Part shown: piece by piece, positions 22,998 to 35,514 of the stretch
How the letters are laid out: every line of letters begins with the position of its first letter
How positions within the stretch are numbered: position 1 is the stretch's first letter
NCBI RefSeq assembly: GCF_019393635.1
Contig: NC_057862.1
Span: 416,313,669-416,377,668 of the forward strand
Source of the DNA: Dromiciops gliroides
Lineage: Eukaryota > Chordata > Mammalia > Microbiotheria > Microbiotheriidae
Reading direction: 5' to 3'
Length of the DNA: 64,000 nucleotides
Translations under genes and position numbers: made by a program
Notes under the pieces: model-generated
What the model was told of the DNA's origin: nothing
The model's database searches: none
The model's input: only the letters and a program-made list of their open reading frames with translations

Positions 22998-23459
22998 CAG
23001 CTTACTGCATCAAAGAGAAGTTGAACTTAGAAAGTTTGCTATTTTATACTTGAACACTACAGTGGTTCAAAACCTTTCAGTAGAAGAGATCATTAGAATC
23101 TTACTTTAACCAAAGGGCACAAATACTTAAACCCAGGGCTTAGTGATTCAGAAACCATTGCTTTTTGCTGTCTTTTCTTTTCAAGTGCTTTAACTTCAAG
23201 AAAGAAGCCAAAAGAGAGGGAATTTGGGGGATACATTCTTTACATTAATCTCTTCCTAGTTCAGTCTGCCACAAAGCAGTTCCATGAAGGACATTCTGAT
23301 TAATAGGCTCCAGCTCTAAAGTACAAACCTTGCAACAACTTTCTGCTGAAGGCTTATGATTCTTCTAAGCAAAGGTGTGGTCCTAAGCCTCATTTTGAAC
23401 ATTGGCAACATTATCTTGCTAGTTCTTTACTTTTTGGCAGCAAATGAACTTTGTTACTG

Positions 23460-23708
23460 CTAAGATTCTCCAGTGCGTAAAATACTTGACTCTTGAGGAG
23501 CTAATAAGTCACTATTATGAAAAGTTTCTGAGTCATGTGATACAACCGCATCATTGACTGTGTGCCTCCGCTGCATTCGCTTAGTTCTATGAGCAGCAGG
23601 TATCGCTGTGTCCATCATAGGTTTGCAACTGTTTTCTTCAGTCTCAGATTTGTTCTGCTCCAGTTGGTCACCTTCTAACTTGACTTTATTATCGCTCAGA
23701 ACTGCTGG
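23460..23708 (-). CDS. ANKRD27: ANKRD27 terminal coding exon
   Basis: Begins PAVLSDNKVKLEGDQLEQNK and ends SSILRTGES-stop. Phase 0 at its start after a TTTCCCCAG acceptor. It contains the conserved RRHTVNDAVVS near the C-terminus, which matches the human tail; the rest of this tail is weakly conserved and looks disordered. Confidence 0.93.
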   Translation of the reverse strand, partial: PAVLSDNKVKLEGDQLEQNKSETEENSCKPMMDTAIPAAHRTKRMQRRHTVNDAVVSHDSETFHNSDLLAPQESSILRTGES

Positions 23709-24599
23709 CTGGGGAAAGAGTAAAAAATATTAAAGGCCACTAAGAGGTATTCTTTCAGTGTCACTACCAAGAATTAATATGTCTTTCTTCTGAGATTTTC
23801 AATTTACTATACTTATGAACCTATTTTCCCTCCAAATCTCCTTGAGTGGGATTTATTGGTAAAAAGGAGGGATCTTGCCCATTTTCTTAGTGTATGAGTT
23901 ATCAGAGCCAGGAATAGGTTCAAATAGGATACATAATTTCTATTTAATGTTAGTAAAAATCACTGTAACTTTCTGAAACTTGTGGCAGAAATATTATGCA
24001 TTCTAATTCTCATTGTCAAAAGCCCAAATCTAGTGTCTCTGGAACAAAAATAGTGGTTCTAGGACTACAACAATCTCATATTTCTGTCTTTTGTAGATAG
24101 TTTTCAAATCTGAACATTTTAAGTCTTGGTGTTGAGAAATTTTAGTGACATATCCACCTCAACTGGATGTCTGGCAAAGCTAGTGGCTAAATCGAAATCC
24201 AATGATCTGCAGGGGTTTTTTTTCCTTTTTCAGATTTATTAATATACTAAGTAAATATATTTGTACATAGAAATCAATTTAAATTTTCCAAGATCACATC
24301 CATTTCATCCACCAGGTGTGACTCCCCACATGCTCAACATAATAATACTTCTCTGTCTTTCCTCAGCTAAAAAACATTTTGAAACAATAATAATAAAGAA
24401 GATAATGAAAGTATAAATTCCATTAATTAGACCACTAAAATGATGAGTGTACAGGAAAGGCAGCTAAGCACTACTACTGAATTAAGAGGGTATGATTCTG
24501 AAACCTCTAGTTTGATAAAATATATAAGTCATAAGCCCCTCACTACAGCTTGCCTTTTAACATTTGGTTACTAAACACAGATTAAGCTTGAAAACTTAC

Positions 24600-24672
24600 C
24601 TGACTCAGAAAGGCATTATCAAAATTTGGAACACTTCTGTCTCTTGTTATGGTTTCGCGTAAAGTTTTTGCT
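24600..24672 (-). CDS. ANKRD27: ANKRD27 coding exon (C-terminal linker)
   Basis: 73 nt encoding AKTLRETITRDRSVPNFDNA then FLSQ after one base that completes a lysine. The DRSVPN block is shared with the human protein. Confidence 0.94.
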
Positions 24673-24884
24673 CTAAAATATAAGAAAAATAGTTATAAAA
24701 GTAAACACATCAAAGAAGCATATGAAACAATATCTGTTGACCACAAGGTGGCAGCATTTGAATGAACAAAAAATTATTCACGTACATTTTAATAGTTTAA
24801 ATTGCATCTTTACAATTTCAAATAAAATTTTAAATTTTACAACAACAAAAAAGCAAATACTAATTATAATTTTTAACAACTTAC

Positions 24885-24963
24885 TTAAACTGACTAACTG
24901 AATGGACAAACTGAAATCTTCTGCTTAAAGTATCATCTGATGGTCCAAGTGGCCTTGAATTCA
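24885..24963 (-). CDS. ANKRD27: ANKRD27 coding exon (C-terminal linker)
   Basis: 79 nt encoding NSRPLGPSDDTLSRRFQFVH then SVSQF. The acceptor TATATCTACAG was chosen because it joins to KIRKK upstream and reproduces the human order (KKxNS...FVHS..QF). A reading frame continues upstream without stops to an alternative AG near 25028, but that extension has no match to the family. Confidence 0.93.
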
Positions 24964-25345
24964 CTGTAGATATAAAGAATGAACTGATTTGAATACTGCC
25001 AAGGTCAAAGGATGTTTTAGTAATATTTCTAAAACAGAAAAATCACAGCTAAGATATTATCCTTAAATTTTTGGACAAACTAAAATTCATTTTTGTTTTG
25101 TAAACTTATTTAAATTCGGTTATTTATTACAATGAATTTCACTTAATTCTTCCCAAATGTGTTGCCTGCTGGTTGCATTTTTTTTTTTGGCCAACCCAGC
25201 ATGCACTTAGTATCATCTTAGGCCCGTAAGGTAGATATGCAACTAAGTTAAAGTAGCAGGACAATGCTTAAATCTAAAAGACAATCTGCAGGAGTCAGTA
25301 CTGAATTCTATTCATTTCATGAATTTATTTTTAAAATAAGAACTA

Positions 25346-25502
25346 GGGGCAGCTAGGTGGTGCAGTGGATAAAGCACTGACCCTGGATTCAGGAAGACCT
25401 GAGTTCAAATCCGATCTCAGACACTTGACACTAGCTGTGTGACCCTAGGCAAGTCACTTAACCCTCATTGCCCTCATGCAAAAAAAAAAAAATCCTCTCA
25501 AT
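25346..25502 (+). mobile_element. CORE-SINE
   Basis: Full SINE with a short A tail, flanked by a perfect 13-bp AAAATAAGAACTA (25333-25345, 25503-25515). Confidence 0.93.
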
Positions 25503-25644
25503 AAAATAAGAACTAAAGTTTGTGACATTAGCTGAAACAACTCCTCAATCTACTAAGCGAATTACTATAAATATATCCAATTATGATAAAAATAGCCTAG
25601 AGATTATCTGAACAATGTGAATGGTGAATGAATATGATCACTTT

Positions 25645-25850
25645 AGATAATAATAGCTAACATTTATATACCATTTACCATGCTAAGGTAGGTGCTATTA
25701 TTATCCCCATTTTGCAGATGAGGACACTGAAAGGTGAAGTGACCTATCTAGGGTCATACAGTTGAAGTGTATGAGGCCACATTTGAACTCAGGTCTTCCT
25801 GACTCCAGGCCAGGTGCTCTATCCATTGCACCTCCTAACTGCCCTATTTG
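25645..25850 (-). repeat. MIR SINE
   Basis: TTATTATCCCCATTTTGCAG, ATGAGGACACTGAAAGG and TTGAACTCAGGTCTTCCTGA in reverse MIR order. Confidence 0.78.
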
Positions 25851-26444
25851 CTGGTATTTGTGTTACACTTTATAAAATCCTTCCACTACTAAGAAAAAAT
25901 CAAGTATAAAGAAAACTCTTTTTCATCCTGGAATCTGATACCAATAACTGATCCCATATTAAAAAAAAAAAAAGTCTTCCTCTACTTTATTCCCCTTTCC
26001 ATGAAGATGGAGCAATTAGCTACTTAGTATTATCATCCATATGTACAAGCAAAATGCTTTAGATGGCATCTACCCAGGCAGCAGATTAATGCAATATGCC
26101 TAGCACAAACCCATATAACACCCACAAAGCAGGTTATAGTTTTGTAATAAGAAACATTAATGGAAACGGTTTCTTTTATCAGCTCACTTAAGAAACTCAA
26201 AAACTTCAGGTTCAATCTAAGAGGGTAGAATCTTTTTGCTAATTACTATTAGCAAAATTAAATTACATGCTTCCTACTAATAATTAAAAGGTATCCTATA
26301 CATGGGCAACCAATTATTAGGAACTCAGAATATTTCTCTTCTTTTCAAAACCTACATTATACAAAAACAAAATCTTAAATTTTGCTTCTTAGAGAATGTG
26401 AATTTTAAGTGCGCAAATATATTCAAGAAATGTTGTAAAAAGAA

Positions 26445-26650
26445 ACTTGGAGCTTCAGTCTGAGTCTCCTTTCTGCCACTTAAATACCTGTGTAACAGGC
26501 AAGTTACTTCCATTCTCTGAGTCTTAGCTTCTTTAGTTGTAAAATGGGAATAATATTTGCACTACCTCACAGGGTTGTTGTAAGGAACAAATGAGGTGAA
26601 GATATGAAAGTGCTTAGTGACCTCTAAAACACACTATATGTATTATTATG
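26445..26650 (+). repeat. MIR SINE
   Basis: GTAAAATGGGAATAATATTT, CTACCTCACAGGGTTGTTGT and AAAGTGCTTAGTGACC in forward MIR order. Confidence 0.78.
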
Positions 26651-26849
26651 GATTGGTCTTTAGATGTTAATATCTATTTCTCACTTTCTGCATAAAAACT
26701 TCTTCCAGCAGTAGGAGCTTCCCTGCACCTCCCACCTGTCCCCTGTAATTATATTTTAGATACAATCTCACATTTACACAAAATACACAGGGGAAAAAAT
26801 GTTCATTTTTAGTCTTGTATAGTTACATATCTAAAAGAAATATTCTTAC

Positions 26850-26961
26850 ATTTTTTCCTGATCTTAACAGCAGCATGTCTTTCACCATCTGTTTCTGTAG
26901 AATCTTCTGACATTTCAATACAGCTGGGTACTGTCTGCAACAATTCCATGATCTTTGAATT
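26850..26961 (-). CDS. ANKRD27: ANKRD27 coding exon (end of second ankyrin array)
   Basis: 112 nt encoding NSKIMELLQTVPSCIEMSED and ending in VKIRKK. Phase 0 start; ends one base into the next codon. The NSKIMELLQ block is the last ankyrin helix in the human protein. Confidence 0.95.
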
Positions 26962-28169
26962 CTATAAATTCAAAGGGGGCAATGGTGATCTAACAAATCC
27001 TTTTTTAATTCATAACAAAAAAAATGATTAATGATTTTTAATCCATATATAAAGGAGCTACCTGGAAATGTTACTCAAATGAAGATTCAGACAACTGGCC
27101 ATGGAAACTCATTGGCCACCCTTTTTCTTACACAGTATATGAAAACAAACCCACAACATAACACACTTGAAAAATTATTAAGACAGACCCTTTTATTATT
27201 AGCTTGTCATAAATATCACACAGAATTTTGGTTAATAATAAAAAGACTAGCCTGATTTTGGCCTAATAGTAGTCTGACCATGTTCTTTTAAAACACAAAC
27301 TCAGGTATAATTAGCTACACAATTTATATTCCAATTCTATACCACCAGTAAAAAGATTTAATTAAGATCTGTAGCATGTCAAGTGAATGGTGTATGATTT
27401 GGGGTGGAACACAGTACCAGACTACAAAGATCAATATGTCTAAAAAGGAAAGTTGTCCCCACCCTCTATGTATATAAAATTTTGTTAGTAACACCTCTCT
27501 AGGAAAGGTAAGAACTTAAGATTTTTATTTCATCAATGAAATCATGTCTAACATGTCTTTTAATTAGCTAGCTACAACTTATCTCTGATGTGTTGGTAAG
27601 GAGACTGGGGTATATTCCTGGTGAAGATACTCAAACCAGAATTGCTAATATAAATGTTTAGCTTCTAACCTCTGCTGCTGAAACAAGACAAAATTCTCTG
27701 GATTACCTGACTGTATAAAGGAGGACTCTAGACCAGAGTTAGCACCTTACAGCTCACCCACTAGTTTCTAGATAGTGGGAACCATCCACCACACACTGAG
27801 AGTTGATATTGTTGGGAATATAGAGCATTCTCCCTAAACAAACTTATTTGGTGCCTATGTATAAGGTGGTATGTTAAGGCACTGGGCAGGAAATATGAAA
27901 TATAAAGGAACACATGTCTCCTAATCTAGTGGAGATTAGAGTCTAGTGGGGAGAGGAAGAGAAGGATGTAATGATACAGAGTACAAAGCTGGAGTGTCAC
28001 AAAGAGTCACAACTCCCTATAGAAGCAGCCTAATGCACTCCACACCTGCTTTCCATAACACCATTTCAGCCAGTCATAGCAATCTGAAGAATCACCCAAG
28101 TCTATTCTAGACAAAAGGAATTCAAGTTGTTATGGAGACCCTAGTTCTTAAGATATTTTCTTCACCTAC
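26962..28169 (-). other. ANKRD27: ANKRD27 intron, no recognised content
   Basis: AT-rich. I see no clear repeat or other feature apart from a weak old-repeat resemblance near 27.84-28.0 kb. Confidence 0.6.
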
Positions 28170-28331
28170 CTGTTCAGCACAGTCTATAGGTGTACATTGT
28201 CTCTTATTCCTAACATGGACTGATGCTCCATGAAGCAGGAGGAGTTCAACCAGGATGGCATGATTTCCTATTACAGCTTCATGCAAAGCTGTGTTGCCCC
28301 TGTTGTTAGAAACATTAAGAGAGGCCCCGTA
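28170..28331 (-). CDS. ANKRD27: ANKRD27 coding exon (second ankyrin array)
   Basis: 162 nt, 54 codons, phase 0. Contains two ankyrin units: YGASLNVSNNRGNTALHEAV and LLLLHGASVHVRNKRQCTPI. The TALHEAV and LLLLHGA motifs are canonical. Confidence 0.97.
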
Positions 28332-28857
28332 CTGGAAAGAGAAAAACTTTCATCAAAGTCTATACCAAAATGGGGGTACAAAGCCAGCGGGACAGCAGTA
28401 GTACTGATTATTTCACTGTAAAGGCTATCAAGGAGATCTATTCAAAATGGAGGATGTTATTCAAACATGAAAGAAGGGCCATCAGGGAAGTGAACCATGG
28501 ACAGCCAACCCAGCACAAAGCCTCCCATAGCAGTTGTTCAAGTCACCGACTTTTCCATGCATATGAAAACTCCCAAAGGAGGGAAGAAATCCCTTTTGCA
28601 ACTTGTATTCTTCAAGTCTGACACTACAGCACAGATCTAGAAAGCAACTAAAAATAGTGCCCATTTCCCTCCCCCAGGGCTAGCATGATGCCTTAAGTCT
28701 CCCCATCTATAAAAATAAAGTAGTGCTAACTCCAAAGAATAGGAGCTACTCAGTTTTCACTGAAGACTGCTGCTAGTGCTTAACTGGTGTTCACAGTGTA
28801 GGGTCACAAAATATCTCGTTTCAGGAAAAAGCTAACCTATCTTGAGGTTTTTCTTAC

Positions 28858-28977
28858 TTCCAGTAATAAGGCAGCTGTTTCATGATGGCCATTCAGACAA
28901 GCATAAATGAGGGGGGTGTTGCCACTTGAATCCTTTTTATTTTGTTTTGCACTGAAGTCCATTAGGCTCTTCACCAC
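28858..28977 (-). CDS. ANKRD27: ANKRD27 coding exon (second ankyrin array)
   Basis: 120 nt, 40 codons, phase 0. Encodes VVKSLMDFSAKQNKKDSSGN then TPLIYACLNGHHETAALLLE, one ankyrin repeat with a TPLIYAC helix start. Confidence 0.97.
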
Positions 28978-29804
28978 CTATTCCAATAGAAGAAAGACAT
29001 CTAAACTTTAGACTAAAAAAGTGGTAGGCAAGTGAAAATTCTTAAAGGAGGCTTATATTCCACCATCACCCTTTTAGGAGAATACATGTGAATCTCTAGG
29101 CTCCAATGGCACAATGTCCACAGTTCATGTATCAAGTTCTTGTTGACAAAAGCTGGCTAAATGTTTACTCTGATAACCGCTACTCACAGCATTGTAGTTA
29201 AATGCAGAGAAGGAACATATCAGCTGAATGCAAACTGTGGGTTCTGTTTGGCTTCAGACCCCTCACAGTCCTCAGCTAGTCTCCTAGGATAAAACCTAAT
29301 CCAAAGGCTTCTTTTTTGCTTTTAATGGCTATCAGGCATTGCAAACACTCAAAGCATTATCATATAAAAGCCTCTTTAGCTCTAAGATGATCTCTAAGGA
29401 CTTAGCTAAACTATGAGCAACTGAGTCTCTCCCACCCCCACCTCCAAATGAGGGCACTAAGTTGCAAAAGTCATGAGTCAGCATCTCCATGAAGACTTCG
29501 TCCCATGCACAAAAAAGGAGTGAGGTTCTAAGTCTCAGATGGAAATAGTTCAGGCCTCACAGAATGTATGCATATAACCATCTGGTCTAGTTTACATTCC
29601 CATCTTCACAAAACCCTTACTTGATCCTTCCATCCCCACTATAGTCCTGTACTCCTTCGGCCATCTACAATAGGTGCCTCCACTTTCTCTCCTCTCACTC
29701 TCTTCTTGGCCCATTACAATCTAACTTCCAACCCAAAGATGTACTGGACTAGGACTGCTGTTAGTTATGAGGGCCAGAGTGACGAAAGCCCAACAACATA
29801 CTAC
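28978..29804 (-). other. ANKRD27: ANKRD27 intron, no recognised content
   Basis: No repeat family or other feature recognised. Confidence 0.6.
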
Positions 29805-30002
29805 CTGAAAGTGTCCCTTCTGACAGGCCAGATGAAGCGGGACGGCCCGGTTAGTATTCTTAGCATCCACGTTGGCACCATGCTTCAAAAGGAGGGAGAC
29901 AAGATCAGTCCGACCATGTAGCACAGCAATGTGGAGTGGAGTGAAGCCATCCTGATTGGTAACGTTCACTCCAAGTCCATTGACAGGAATCTTTTCAAGC
30001 TT
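29805..30002 (-). CDS. ANKRD27: ANKRD27 coding exon (start of second ankyrin array)
   Basis: 198 nt, 66 codons, phase 0. Contains GLGVNVTNQDGFTPLHIAVL, LVSLLLKHGANVDAKN and VPLHLACQKGHFQ, two ankyrin repeats. The frame runs open into the flanking introns, but the splice sites TTTAAAG and GTAGTATG fix the ends. Confidence 0.97.
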
Positions 30003-31032
30003 CTTTAAGGATTTGAAAGGTGGAGAGAAGAGGGAAAAAGACATCATAACTGCTTAAGAACATCTGCTTGAAAAAGCTAACACTGACTAATAATCTTGCT
30101 TCCTATGATAAAAGAATCTTGGGTTTTAGTGTGTTGTATGGTTGGTCTACATATACACAACCCATTTACCTTATTCCCTAAATCAGCTCAATATTTTTCT
30201 ACCTGCCAAGACACAGAATTTAAAATCTTAGTGCAAAAAGCAGAACATTCCTCCTACACTGTATGATACTTGCTAGCCTCATTTCTAGCAAAGTGACCAA
30301 AAAATTCTGCCCAATTCATCCCTATTTCCAAAACTTTTACAAGTAGATATACTGGGGGTTATTAAACTTTTTTCTACTGAAAATAACTGACCCCCCAAAA
30401 AAATGGAAAGTAGGAAGAAATCAAAAGCCATATAGAAATAAAACACAAACCACATTGTTCCAGTTTTATTTGCTGTAGAGTTAGGTTTTTTGTTTGTCTG
30501 ATAGTTAGGAAAAGTGGGGGGGGGGGGGGAGAGAGAGATAATCCAGGACACAGGGCAGAACTTCCCTTGTTTAGGGGAAATGTTGGGGGGGGGGGGATGG
30601 TGTCCAAGACCTAGTCCCATTCAAGAACTGAGTTTGAAGGCTCTTTTCCCTGCTGCCCTGGCACCTACAGCTACTCTGCCCTGAGTCATCACAACACTAT
30701 AGCCCTTCATTACCACCAAACACCATGGGAAGTTTGTACCTAAAGGCCATTTTGTACACATTTGATCCATCCTGCTTCAGTCAACCATATGAGAAAAAGC
30801 TTTTGCTTTTTAATTTTTAAAAAAGTTTCCTTCTGTGACCAACAAGAGATCAGGCATCAGGTCTCTTAATAAATCAAGGACCAGATCCTCCTCTGGACAT
30901 AAGAACAGACCATTCACCACCAAGACCTCTTTCAGGAGTAGGACTTTAGACACTAGGTCAAACCAGGAACCTGGTTATTTTGTCTTTTGTAATCTCCTCT
31001 ACCCCTTGTCTGGTTAAGAATCTACTTCTTAG

Positions 31033-31165
31033 GGACAGCTAGATGGCGCAGTGCATAGAGCATCAGCCCTGGAGTCAGGAGTACCTGAGTTCAAATCCGA
31101 CACTTACTGGCTGTGTGACCTTGGGCAAGTCACTTAACCCCAACTGCCTCACTAAAAAAAAAAAA
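31033..31165 (+). mobile_element. CORE-SINE
   Basis: GGACAGCTAGATGGCGCAGT to an A tail, flanked by TCTACTTCTTAG (31021-31032) and TCCACTTCTTAG (31166-31177). Confidence 0.9.
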
Positions 31166-31177
31166 TCCACTTCTTAG

Positions 31178-31350
31178 ATGATCTCCAAATTGGGGGGGGG
31201 GGGGAAGAACTGTGGAGTATAGATGCTGATCAAAACATACTATTTCTTTTGTTTTTGGTGCTGTTGTTTTTCTATTTTGAGGTTTTTCCTCATTGCTCTG
31301 ATTTTTCTCTTATAACTTGACTAATGCAGAAATAGGTTTAATATTATTAC

Positions 31351-31388
<38 letters not shown>

Positions 31389-31537
31389 ATAAATAACCTA
31401 TATCAGATTACCTGCTGTCTAGGGGAGGGGGGAGGGAGAAAAATCTGAAATTGGAAAGTTTGTATAAACAAATGTTGAGAACTATCTTTATATGTAACTG
31501 GAAAAAAAATACTTTTATCAGGAAAAAAAAAAAAGAA
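31178..31537 (+). mobile_element. L1 3' UTR fragment
   Basis: Severely 5'-truncated L1 3' end with a G run, a (TA)n run near 31353-31376 and the terminal text TATATGTAACTGGAAAAAAA. It is followed by a third copy of the same target word, TCTACTTCTTAG (31538-31549). Confidence 0.8.
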
Positions 31538-31599
31538 TCTACTTCTTAGCCATGGTGACAAAAGGTACCTGAACTGGTTCTCTATTTTTCATCACACAA

Positions 31600-32480
31600 C
31601 CATTTTTAACTTATTGTGGTATCTGATATAAGATTTTGATATACATCTAATTTCTGCCAGATGGCTTTTCAATTTTCTTAGCAGTTCTTCTCAAATAACA
31701 TATTTGCAGGTTTATTGCACACCAGGTTATTGATTTCAGTTATTTCTGATTCTTCCTTAACTACTCCACGAATCTATTATTCTATTTTTAACCAGTTCCA
31801 GGTAATTTTGATGATTATTGATTTATAATATATTAGTGTTATCATTTCCATTCCTACTATTTTCCATTGGTTTCCCTTGATATTCTAGATTTTCTTGTTC
31901 CTCCAAATAAATTGTTAGTATTTTGCTAGCTCTGTAAAGTAGCCCCTTGGTGGTTTGATTGCTATTTCATTAAATCATAAATTAATTTTGTTAGTACTGT
32001 CATTTTTATCATATGATACGTAGCCCAACATTAAACACTGACTATTCCTCCAGTCATTTAATTTTTCTCAAATTGTTTAAGGGACATTTTGTGCTTATAT
32101 ATATGAAGCTATTAAGTATGCTTTGGTAGATTAACTGCCCAAAACAACTTATTCATTTTTTTGTTATTCTGAATGGAACTTCCTTTTTTTTATTAATTCC
32201 TGCTAGATGTGATTACTAATGTAAAAAAAAAAAAACTTGATTTTTGTGGGTTTATTTTGTATTCTGCTATTTAATTGAAGCTATTTTCAGGTTGTTGGGT
32301 TTTTTTTGGTGATTCCCTAGAATTTTCTAAATAAGTCATGGCATCAGCAAATAGGGATAGCTTTGTCTCCTCTCTATTTTTATGCCTTTAATTGTCTTCT
32401 TTTGTCTTATTTCTATAACTATGTTAGATAATAGTGGGTTCTCTGACATTTCAGAAAACATATTTATGTAATTTGGAAAA
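31600..32480 (-). mobile_element. LINE (probably L1 ORF2) fragment
   Basis: Antisense L1-like text such as AAATAAGTCATGGCATCAGC, AATAGGGATAGCTTTGTCTC and ATGTTAGATAATAGTGGG. No open frame remains. Family assignment is by wording only. Confidence 0.5.
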
Positions 32481-32837
32481 TAAAATTCTAAACAGAGAAA
32501 AAAAAACATATTCATGAATGGAATGATTACCACAGGAGCCTTGAGGTCAGGTGCCTCAGTCAAACTGTACTTCCCTGTCCATAGGTAATAAATTCTTACC
32601 TCCTCTTGTCCTAATCCCTATAGATTAGAATCATTAGCAGCCTAGGGAAAAAACATTCTTCTGTCTTTCATCTCCACCCTTCTGAGTCCCAAATCTTGAT
32701 CTACCCTCCCCTTCTATTACACCATCTGGAACTCCCATTCTATCATTAACAAACTGCTTCACCTAAGACCACTTCTTTTCATATGTTTTCCATCTTCTTT
32801 TACTCACAGAAACCTGACTCTCCAATCTGTCCCTGAT

Positions 32838-33540
32838 ACTGTGAAATGGTACACCTATTCTGGAAAGCAATATAGTATTAGACAAAAAAATGACTAAAGT
32901 GTCCCTGTTCTCTGAACCAAAAACTCCAAAGAAGACACTGATAAGGGGGTGGCTAGGTGGTGCAGTGAATAAAGCACCGGCCCTGGATTCAGGAGTACCT
33001 GAGTTCAAATCTGGCCTCAGACACTTGACACTTACTAGCTGTGTGACCCTGGGCAAGTCACTTAACCCCCATTGCCCCCCCCCAAAAAAAGACACTGATA
33101 AGAAGAAAGTCCTCATAATACATCAAAATAGTAATAACATCACTTTTTGTGACAGTGAAGAACTAGAAACAAAGTAAGTGCTCATCACTTGGAGAATGGT
33201 TAAACAAACTGTGGTGCATGAACATAATGGAATGTCAATATACTCTAAAAAATTATTTATGTGGTTAATGTGGAGAAGCATAGAAAGATCTATATAAAAT
33301 GATGTAAAGGTGAAGCAGAGCCAAGAAAATAAATGTAAATGGAAAGAATAATGACACACCAACAAATTAAAAATGAATGTAGCATACTATTTCTTTTGTT
33401 TTTGGTGCTGTTGTTTTTCTTTTTTGAGATTTTTCCTTTTTGCTCTGAACATGACTAATAGGAGGGAGGGAGAAAAATTGGAAATTGGAAATCTTATCTA
33501 AACAAATGTTGAAAACTAAAATAAATAAATAAATAATGAA
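32838..33540 (+). mobile_element. L1 3' fragment with nested SINE
   Basis: GTGAAATGGTACACCTATTC, GGAGAATGGTTAAACAAACT and the 3' terminal AAACAAATGTTGAAAACT mark an L1 3' end. A CORE-SINE interrupts it. Confidence 0.75.
32946..33088 (+). mobile_element. CORE-SINE
   Basis: Flanked by AAGACACTGATAAG (32932-32945 and 33089-33102); inserted in an L1. Confidence 0.92.
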
Positions 33541-34009
33541 TTAATGAATGTAACAAATTTCAAAGATCAAGCATGACTCAAATGAAGAGATATGAGAGGA
33601 CACCCCAAACCACTCCTTCGTGGGGGTGGGAGGTCAGAAGGTATTACACATTACACTTTTCAAACTTTTTTCAACTTATCAATCAGTGGTGCTGATTCTT
33701 TTTCCTCTTTAAAAAATACTGTTATAGATGGCTCTCTGGAAGGAGTACCACCAAGATACTGGGGAGAACTGAAGATGTAAAAAACAGAAGACATGAATAA
33801 AAGTGTATTTTAACAAAAAAAAAAAAGAAAGTGCTTGCTATGTCCTTCAATTCATTTAGATCATGCATTTTAAAATATTATTTTTACCCTTTGAGAAACT
33901 GATTAGCCAATTAACCACAGAAGGTAGGTGAAGGTAAATTATTCTCTGGATGGCATATGTAACATAAAATCAAAGACTATTACAAGAGTTTCTCCACACT
34001 TGTTTTATT

Positions 34010-34157
34010 TGTTATTTTGGGGCGGGGTAATGAGGGTTAAATGACTTGTCCAGGGTCACACAGTTAGTTAAGTGTTGAGTGTTTGAGGGTAGATTTGAAC
34101 TCAGGTCCTGCTAAATCCAGGGCCAGTTCTTTATCTGCTGCACCACCTAGCTGCCCC
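34010..34157 (-). mobile_element. CORE-SINE
   Basis: Minus-strand SINE flanked by CTCCACACTTGTTTTAT and CTCCATACTTGCTTTAT; the two mismatches indicate moderate age. Confidence 0.9.
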
Positions 34158-34514
34158 CTCCATACTTGCTTTATCTGATAGCCATGTTCCTATGAAGTTG
34201 CATGAAAATGACATTCAAGATGCACATAGGAAAATGAAAATAAGCCAGAAGTAAAATCTTCTGTAAATAGTTATTTGAAAATATGAAAAGTATTAATCAA
34301 TTTTATCAGATTTGTATATACTGAATTTACCTAGAGGGAAGCACAGGTGTAGAATAATAGAACAATACTCCCTCCAAGATAGCATCAATAGCCCTAAAGC
34401 AACAAGTACAAGTTATCTGCAAAACAGATACTGAGGAAGGAAGCACACTCACAGTAGAGTCCAAATTCGGAATTTTTCCAGAGAGCAAATATGAAACTGT
34501 TCAACCAATATATC

Positions 34515-34770
34515 AGACTTTAAAATAAAAATAACAGCTAGTACTTAACACAATTTGTAAAATACTTTACATACATGATCTCACTTGATCCTCACAAGAG
34601 TACTGTTAAGGTAGGTATTATCTCCATTTTACAGATTAGGAAATTGCGGCTGAAACAAAGTGACTTGCCCAGGGTCACACAGCTATTAAGTGTGTGAGAC
34701 AGGATTTGTACTCAATTCTTCCTAACTCCAGGTTCAGGACTCTAGCCACTGTACCACTGTACCACCTAGC
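34515..34770 (-). repeat. MIR SINE
   Basis: GATCTCACTTGATCCTCACA, CCATTTTACAGATTAGGAAA and CTTGCCCAGGGTCACACAGC in reverse MIR order. Confidence 0.8.
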
Positions 34771-35514
34771 AACATCCAGATGAGTCTTGTACACCTACAA
34801 AATAATCCCCAGGAAGAGCATGGGGTTTACATGTTTATTATGGCAATATCAAAAACATTTAAAAAAATTTGTTCAGAACTGATTTATATGCCATGCTATA
34901 AAATGATTCTCATTCCATTTCAGTCACACCTCATATTACCCAGTCTGATCATGCACATCACCAGATCGCCTCAGATTGCCTTTGGGCTATTTCCGAAAAG
35001 CAAATCGACCTTCATGGGACAAAGACTCAGTAGCTATCACTGGCGATACTTAAAACAACATGTTGCAGGTTTTGAAGACAACTCCAAAAATAATTCCAAG
35101 AATAACTGATGCAATGGATTAAAAGTTAAGAAGGCATGACTCTTGCCCCCACCAGAACATGTAAGTTCTCATGTTTGCTTTTTAAAAAATCAGTATGACT
35201 TAACAGTCACATTTTGTACATGAAAGAGTTGGAGCAGACAGAAGTAATATCTGCACCACCTACTGCACTGTTCTTGTCTCTATCTTACTAAGCAGTTTCC
35301 ACAAAAAGGAGGCTGGCTGAAATAAGCATGGCCAGAGCTCAGTCTACAAGGGTATTAAATTATAAGCTCCTTGTCACTGCTGAGCTAAATCTCCTCCATC
35401 TTTAGACTGGCACATTTCCAGAGGAAACCACTCCCACTAAGGAAACAGTCACTGGGTGGCATTAATAAACATATACATAGGACTGACTTTCTCATCCTCC
35501 AGAAAGAGCCAAAC

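Larger units (their letters stand above)
24964..26849 (-). other. ANKRD27: ANKRD27 intron contents
   Basis: Holds a CORE-SINE (25346-25502), a reverse MIR (25645-25850) and a forward MIR (26445-26650). The rest is AT-rich with nothing recognised. Confidence 0.7.
30003..35514 (-). other. ANKRD27: ANKRD27 intron contents
   Basis: Two G runs (30515-30528, 30584-30597), a SINE plus L1 pair sharing one target site (31.0-31.55 kb), an antisense LINE piece (31.6-32.5 kb), an L1 with a nested SINE (32.84-33.54 kb), a minus-strand SINE (34010-34157) and a MIR (34515-34770). I recognise nothing in 30.6-31.0, 33.55-34.0 or 34.8-35.5 kb. Confidence 0.7.
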
